Below are positions 60,024-64,000 of a DNA stretch of 64,000 bases, piece by piece. The notes under the pieces are model-generated. The model searched no databases. It was not told where the DNA came from and was given only the letters and a program-made list of their open reading frames with translations. The translations under genes were made by a program, and so were the position numbers. Every line of letters starts with the position of its first letter. Position 1 is the first letter of the stretch. Origin of the DNA: Planctomycetota bacterium (GTDB taxonomy: Bacteria > Planctomycetota > SZUA-567); contig JAGUZQ010000098.1 of the NCBI GenBank assembly GCA_020060765.1, positions 1-64,000 on the forward strand. Direction: 5' to 3'.

Positions 60024-60102
60024 CCTCCCCTTCCAGGGGAGGTTAGGAGGGGTGAATGCCATTCCCCTTTCACCCCCTCTAACTCCCCCTGGAAGGGGGG
60101 GA
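60024..60102. repeat. GC-rich inverted repeat
   Basis: cctccccttccaggggaggt (60024-60043) and its neighbour are matched by an inverted copy at 60071-60102. They could form a long imperfect hairpin between the connector and the antisense gene. Confidence 0.65.
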
Positions 60103-60180
60103 GAAATCGCATCGGTGCAGGCGGCAACAGCGGGTATGGTCGTCGGTGCGCATAATCGCGAATACCCTGGAAGGACTTTA

Positions 60181-60549
60181 TTAGAGATAAGAAAGAAGTC
60201 GAAAAGCTGAACCACCAATGAATAAAAAAAGCACTAGCCAATGCAACCAGTGAATTCTCAAATCCGCCTGCAGCCACATGCAGCCGCTCCACCACAGGAA
60301 ATAATACTGAAGCAACACTAGTGCGATCATTGCCGGAATCAGCGGATCCATGAATCCATGCGGCGTGGAGATTTCGATAAATCTTGCCAGAATATATAAT
60401 GGCGAAACCGCAAACGCGAATGGAATAAAGAGGATGGAACTCCATCCTAAAAAGACCCTTAAGGCAATTGTCAAGACAGAAAAAACAAACAGCATCGCGC
60501 ACGGCACAGTCCATCTTCGCAGGCGGCAACAGCGTTTGTCGTAGTTCAT
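60181..60549 (-). CDS. Antisense small membrane protein, second in the prophage
   Basis: 122 residues with three or four hydrophobic segments (about 15-34, F-V-F-S-V-L-T-I-A-L-R-V-F-L-G; 36-55; 67-90, I-P-A-M-I-A-L-V-L-L-Q-Y-Y-F-L-W-W-S-G; 98-118). GGGATAAGCGCG precedes the ATG. It is transcribed against the structural genes like the gene at 52741, but the two share no obvious sequence. No family recognised. Confidence 0.6.
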   Translation of the reverse strand: MNYDKRCCRLRRWTVPCAMLFVFSVLTIALRVFLGWSSILFIPFAFAVSPLYILARFIEISTPHGFMDPLIPAMIALVLLQYYFLWWSGCMWLQADLRIHWLHWLVLFLFIGGSAFRLLSYL

Positions 60550-60599
60550 CGCGCTTATCCCGGGCGGAAAAATTCAACTATATATAAGGAAGGGCAACC

Positions 60600-60944
60600 A
60601 TGTCAATCAAATCATTGTTAAGGCAACGGGCAACCATCGAACGCGCGACACTCGCCGTCGACGGGGCGGGAGGAGCAGCACGCACCTGGGCGCAGGTCGC
60701 AAGCGACGTTCCCTGTCTGATCGAGGTGAAGCGCTCCGATGCCGAGATCCGCTCAACCGGCAGAGTCAGCCTTGCCTTCGCACGCGGATATTTCGCCGCT
60801 GACACCGATCTGCGTCCGCGCGCCGATGCCGACGGCGCTGACCGGGTAACGGTGGAAGGCGTGACTTACGACGTGACCGGCTGCCGCGTCGAGGCGGGGC
60901 AGGCGGAGAAACTGTTGGTGGCGGAATTGGCGGTTGCCGGTTGA
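60600..60944 (+). CDS. Phage head closure / head-tail adaptor protein
   Basis: 114 residues, AAGGAAGGGCAACC before the ATG. R-Q-R-A-T-I-E-R-A-T-L-A-V-D-G-A-G-G-A-A-R-T-W, V-P-C-L-I-E-V and D-R-V-T-V-E-G-V-T-Y-D-V-T are typical of gp16/SPP1-like head completion proteins, a small beta-barrel closing the connector after packaging. Its stop codon lies inside the octamer repeat that follows. Confidence 0.78.
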   Translation: MSIKSLLRQRATIERATLAVDGAGGAARTWAQVASDVPCLIEVKRSDAEIRSTGRVSLAFARGYFAADTDLRPRADADGADRVTVEGVTYDVTGCRVEAGQAEKLLVAELAVAG

Positions 60945-61042
60945 CTGGTGGACGGGTTGACTGGTGGACGGGTAGACGGGATAGAAGAGTTTTTCCCATC
61001 AACCCGACAACCCGTCTATCTGTCAACCCGTCTATCTGTCAA
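60933..61042. repeat. Tandem octamer repeat with both halves (locus 6)
   Basis: Six G-rich units (gttgccgg, ttgactgg, tggacggg, ttgactgg, tggacggg, tagacggg; 60933-60980) and six C-rich units (cccatcaa, cccgacaa, cccgtcta, tctgtcaa, cccgtcta, tctgtcaa; 60995-61042). The halves are complementary around a 14-nt loop and can form a hairpin of about 48 bp. Confidence 0.8.
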
Positions 61043-61070
61043 CCCCTTCCCCCGACAAGAAAGGACAAAC

Positions 61071-61316
61071 ATGGATACCAACGCTTTTACCGATCCGGTG
61101 GTGCAGCATGGGTTCGCGGGTCTGGCCGCAATCCTGTTGGCATTGTTGGCGTGGCTGGTGCGCCGGCTGCTGGAACTGTTTGCGCAGACTACCGCCGTGA
61201 TCGAGAAAAACACCGCCGCCATCACCGGGCTGGAAGACCGCACCGGCGAACTGGCGCGCGTGGCGGGCGAGATGCGTGACCGGCTGCTGGTACGCCCCTG
61301 CCTCGCGGCTGAATAA
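61071..61316 (+). CDS. Small membrane protein with coiled-coil tail, holin-like
   Basis: 81 residues from the ATG at 61071 (GAAAGGACAAAC). One membrane helix (about 11-32; G-F-A-G-L-A-A-I-L-L-A-L-L-A-W-L-V), then a polar helix predicted as coiled coil (T-T-A-V-I-E-K-N-T-A-A-I-T-G-L-E-D-R-T). Size and layout resemble BhlA-type holins, but the position between head closure and tail genes is not that of a lysis gene. The function is open. Confidence 0.6.
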   Translation: MDTNAFTDPVVQHGFAGLAAILLALLAWLVRRLLELFAQTTAVIEKNTAAITGLEDRTGELARVAGEMRDRLLVRPCLAAE

Positions 61317-61333
61317 TCAATTCGGGAGATGAC

Positions 61334-63409
61334 ATGGCTACTTTTACCGATACTGCGAATTTTACTTCCATCTCAAACTGCACCGTCGCCGACGGCAGCG
61401 TCACGGTCAACGATTTGGCTTCCCGCGCCCATCGCCTGGAGGAAGCCGACGGCACGACGCTTACCGATACCGGGCTCGTTGCAATCAATGGCACTCGCGA
61501 CGCAAACCTGGCCCGCGTCGCCGGGCCATTCGCAGGAACCTATGCGACCAAGGGCGACGGCGTGCATATTTGTTCAACGTCTAGTTCCGCCGCCTGGAGA
61601 AATTACTGGACGGTAGAGTTTCGAATCAAATTTACTTCAGCGGAATTGTCCGGCAGTAACGCACTATTTGGCCGTTACATTACTGGCAATACCATGTTAA
61701 GCACCTGGTGTGATTCTGGTAAACTTTGGCTGTACTGTGTTGGCTCAAGCGTAATAAATACCGGCACTGCCAGCGCTGTCATTGCGGCCGATACGTGGCA
61801 TCATGTACGGTATACATACGGCTCTGCTGGCGCTGGACAGGGTACTGCGACTATTTCCGTTGACGGCGTTCAGGCATTGTCTGTTGCCGGTGTCGGGCAA
61901 TTGGTAGCACCAACCGGAGACATCGGTATTTTTGCCGTAAATGTCATCACGCCCGCCAGTGTTTTTCGCGGTACGATGGCTGACTTCCGGTTTTACGATT
62001 CGCAAAAACCGGCGACTTACACCCCGCCGACTGAATACTATCGTAATTACGGTGACGTGTTAATACATGATGCCAGCGCAACACTACAAGATGCTGGCAG
62101 TGGTTTAGCATGGGACAATTCAACCGCGGCCAGAACTGTAACCGGTTCGCCAACAGTGAAATTTCAGTACGCAGATTATGCGACAGATCAGAGTTTCGCG
62201 GACGCCGCCGCAGTAGAGGCTGAAGCTTCCTGGAACGGGTCATGGCTTACCCTGGCGGAGTTACAAGCCGTTAGTGGCACAAACTGCCGCTATCGCTATT
62301 TAAAGTCACGGATAACTCCAACTACAGCAGGCGATTCTTTTGACGATTATTCGTGTGATACATACGCAACTGACACAACTCCCCCCGACGTGCCGACAAC
62401 AACAAAGTTCTCGTTGTTTGAAACCGACAACTACGCGATGATCTGGGTGGAGCCGGACGACGCTGATTTCTCCCATTGCGAATTGCGGCGCGACGTCGAC
62501 GGCACGACCTATTACCTGACGAAAAATGGTTACGGTTTGCCAGAATGGGCGACATCCGGCACATTTCTGACTTTCGCCGATGCCGATTCTTTCAGCGATC
62601 TGTCGGTGTCCAATTTCATCGACGAAGACATTTCGGGCGATAGCATTTCCTATTACGTCCGTTCCGTGGACGAAACCGGTAACGCCAGCGCGTGGACGCT
62701 TTTCACCGCGGGCGAAGGCCCGGATGCGCCTGACGCGCCGGTGTTGAGCGTCACGGACAACGGCAACGGCAGCGGCGCGATGGCGACGGTTTCCGGCAGC
62801 GACACCGGCACAACGAATACGGTTTACACTGCCTTGGTCGGGGCAACTTCCTGGACGGCAAAAGCGGTGATCTCTGGCGACGGCAGCGATGCGTTGTCGC
62901 TGACAATAGGGCAATATTGGGCGAAGGTGGAAAGCGCCGGTTCCGGCGGAGTGACGACCGGCAATGTCGTGAATTTCTGGGTGACTGACGGCGGAGTGTC
63001 GCTGCGGGAAATCAGGACATATCTGCGCGGACGGCTGGCCGGGGATTCGGCGCTGGCGGCATTGCTGGCGTCGGACAACTCCGTGCGCGCGGCGGGAGCG
63101 GTTCTTCCCGACGACGCGCCGTGCGTGATCTACGCGCTCGACGCCGACTGCGGCGAAGTTTACGAAACCACGGGAGCGCTGACCATTAAGGCGGAATTCA
63201 CGTCCTATTCACTTGACGGAGAAACGCTGGACTTGATCGACGATGCGTTGATAAGGCTGCTGGATAACCATACTTTCTCCACCCCGGTGTGGGAATGCAG
63301 ACGCTGCGCACGAGTCGGGTATTCCCCGAGGGAAACGCCCCCAGGCGACTTTTCGGCCAAGACCGTGGCGCGAACTGTGTTTTATGAATTTAATATCTTC
63401 CGGAAATAG
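61334..63409 (+). CDS. LamG-like adhesin fused to a tail-completion (DUF3168-like) domain
   Basis: 691 residues, GGGAGATGAC before the ATG. Residues about 55-235 form a LamG/concanavalin-like sandwich (Y-W-T-V-E-F-R-I-K-F, D-T-W-H-H-V-R-Y-T-Y, A-T-I-S-V-D-G-V-Q-A-L). Residues about 360-550 look like two Fn3/Ig-like modules (D-A-P-D-A-P-V-L-S-V-T-D). The last about 135 residues (L-R-E-I-R-T-Y-L-R-G-R-L-A-G-D-S-A-L-A-A-L-L-A, then D-D-A-P-C-V-I-Y and L-L-D-N-H-T-F) match DUF3168-type tail terminators in pattern and position. Normally that protein is about 130 residues and stands alone. The N-part may decorate the neck or bind glycans. Confidence 0.72.
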   Translation: MATFTDTANFTSISNCTVADGSVTVNDLASRAHRLEEADGTTLTDTGLVAINGTRDANLARVAGPFAGTYATKGDGVHICSTSSSAAWRNYWTVEFRIKFTSAELSGSNALFGRYITGNTMLSTWCDSGKLWLYCVGSSVINTGTASAVIAADTWHHVRYTYGSAGAGQGTATISVDGVQALSVAGVGQLVAPTGDIGIFAVNVITPASVFRGTMADFRFYDSQKPATYTPPTEYYRNYGDVLIHDASATLQDAGSGLAWDNSTAARTVTGSPTVKFQYADYATDQSFADAAAVEAEASWNGSWLTLAELQAVSGTNCRYRYLKSRITPTTAGDSFDDYSCDTYATDTTPPDVPTTTKFSLFETDNYAMIWVEPDDADFSHCELRRDVDGTTYYLTKNGYGLPEWATSGTFLTFADADSFSDLSVSNFIDEDISGDSISYYVRSVDETGNASAWTLFTAGEGPDAPDAPVLSVTDNGNGSGAMATVSGSDTGTTNTVYTALVGATSWTAKAVISGDGSDALSLTIGQYWAKVESAGSGGVTTGNVVNFWVTDGGVSLREIRTYLRGRLAGDSALAALLASDNSVRAAGAVLPDDAPCVIYALDADCGEVYETTGALTIKAEFTSYSLDGETLDLIDDALIRLLDNHTFSTPVWECRRCARVGYSPRETPPGDFSAKTVARTVFYEFNIFRK

Positions 63410-63423
63410 GCGAAAGGGAGCAT

Positions 63424-63801
63424 ATGTCCATAACTGTTACTTTAACTTTGGGAGAAAGCAGTCTGACTCTGCCTGCGCCGCTGCCGGGGGCAAGGGCGGA
63501 AACCTCGCGTCCGCAGGCGGCGGGGCTGAGCGCGTCGGGGCAGCGTTACGTCTACGACGCCGGGCTGGAAAATTTCACGCGCGTGGAAAATTTTACAGGA
63601 CTGACTTCGGCGCAGAAAGAGGGACTGGCGACATTCTTTCATGAAACCGCTGTCGGGATGCAGAATTCCTTCACCTACACTGACGCGGCGGCTAACGAGT
63701 ATGCAGCGTCTTTCGCCGAACCGCAGCTTTCATTTGTCCGGCGCGCGGCGGAAATCTGGGATGTTGGCGTGCCGTTGCGGCTGGCGGAGTTAGGAGCGTA
63801 A
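63424..63801 (+). CDS. Tail-region protein, unknown function
   Basis: 125 residues, GGGAGCAT before the ATG. The beta-rich N-terminus (T-V-T-L-T-L-G-E-S-S-L-T-L-P-A-P) leads to Y-V-Y-D-A-G-L-E-N-F-T-R and a helix (S-A-Q-K-E-G-L-A-T-F-F). It then has F-T-Y-T-D-A-A-A-N-E-Y-A and a final beta strand. This F-x-Y-x-D-x...-Y-x-V-x-F layout is common in small siphophage tail or minor tail proteins. Lies between tail genes. Confidence 0.6.
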   Translation: MSITVTLTLGESSLTLPAPLPGARAETSRPQAAGLSASGQRYVYDAGLENFTRVENFTGLTSAQKEGLATFFHETAVGMQNSFTYTDAAANEYAASFAEPQLSFVRRAAEIWDVGVPLRLAELGA

Positions 63802-63810
63802 GGGGGGGGC

Positions 63811-63907
63811 AGGTTGACTGTTAGACGGGTTGACTGATATAGCAATTCCCCTCATCTACCCAACAACCCGTTTACCCGTCCATCCGACAACCCGACCACC
63901 CAAAAGG
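63811..63907. repeat. Tandem octamer repeat with both halves (locus 7)
   Basis: G-rich units aggttgac, tgttagac, gggttgac, tgatatag, then six C-rich units from 63853 (catctacc, caacaacc, cgtttacc, cgtccatc, cgacaacc, cgaccacc), ending at AAAAGGAG of the next gene. Confidence 0.8.
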
Positions 63908-63914
63908 AGCAACC

Positions 63915-64000
63915 ATGAAAACCTTGACGAGCGCGGCGCAAACGGAATGCGGTGCTTTCGCTTCGCAACCGGCGCTGGTGTTGAAAATAGAATGTGGCGG
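63915..64000 (+). CDS. Start of a further tail-region gene (runs out of window)
   Basis: CAAAAGGAGCAACC precedes an ATG at 63915. The 28 visible codons begin M-K-T-L-T-S-A-A-Q-T-E-C and continue A-L-V-L-K-I-E-C-G-G. The start and spacing are like those of the neighbouring genes, but too little is visible to name a family. Confidence 0.6.
   Translation, partial: MKTLTSAAQTECGAFASQPALVLKIECG

Noticed and set aside
60933-61042. CRISPR-like array
   Set aside because: Units are only 8 nt, contiguous and without spacers, and no cas genes are present.

Overview
The window looks like chromosome from a Gram-negative bacterium of the PVC group, most likely Lentisphaerae- or Kiritimatiellota-like. This is inferred from gene content, not from a marker gene. 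The pointers are a PilMNOPQ machine, H-x9-DG-like pseudopilins embedded in a secreted glycoside hydrolase cluster, PQQ-type beta-propeller proteins, a glycerol-1-phosphate dehydrogenase homologue and a FapA-type polymer protein. Most genes are GC-rich. A few segments (about 21.2-22.4 kb, 48.3-49.6 kb and the start of the prophage) are clearly AT-richer. I see no rRNA, tRNA, CRISPR array or intact insertion sequence.

Layout. 0-2.1 kb: end of a phosphofructokinase gene, then an ECF sigma factor and a FecR-like protein with two tandem STN-like domains. 2.3-16.3 kb: housekeeping and pilus genes, namely a metallo-beta-lactamase-fold protein that has lost its metal ligands, a FapA-like protein, methionyl-tRNA synthetase, a LacI regulator, RNase E/G with an orphan DUF2344 protein, and the pilMNOPQ operon ending in a clear terminator. 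16.5-20.9 kb: response regulator, tyrS, glycerol-1-phosphate dehydrogenase and a secreted protein. 20.9-22.4 kb: a scar zone with a transposase remnant and a broken HU gene. 21.8-34.2 kb: a polysaccharide-use locus with two pseudopilins (one fused to an AbiEi-like DNA-binding domain), three exported proteins and a divergent cytoplasmic hydrolase whose promoter carries a perfect palindrome.

34.8-46.0 kb is the most unusual chromosomal block: nine genes in one direction, mostly overlapping or nearly so. They encode a cyclic-nucleotide-binding regulator, three membrane-anchored beta-propellers, a tiny Tat-exported cysteine protein, a Tat-exported polyferredoxin, a NosR/NapH-like membrane Fe-S protein, a fused NuoE-NuoF diaphorase and a NuoG-like ferredoxin with an eroded GltD-like domain. 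Together they could carry electrons from NAD(P)H through the membrane to an extracytoplasmic ferredoxin. No terminal enzyme is present. A hybrid histidine kinase faces the block.

48.3-64.0 kb: a DUF3800 gene and then a prophage or prophage-derived particle cluster. It holds an S24 repressor, a small-terminase-like protein, prohead protease, HK97 capsid, large terminase, portal, connector, head closure and tail genes, with two glycosyltransferases inserted between head genes and two antisense membrane proteins. The gene order is permuted, and no replication, lysis-enzyme or integrase gene lies between the repressor and the head genes. The right end lies beyond the window.

Three repeat families run across both chromosome and prophage: degenerate tandem octamers (exact 8-nt period, often as facing G-rich and C-rich halves just before ribosome-binding sites), 29-bp palindromes of the form CGTCATTCCCGCG...GGGAATCC, and a composite element with the core aatacggYttaattaagga.
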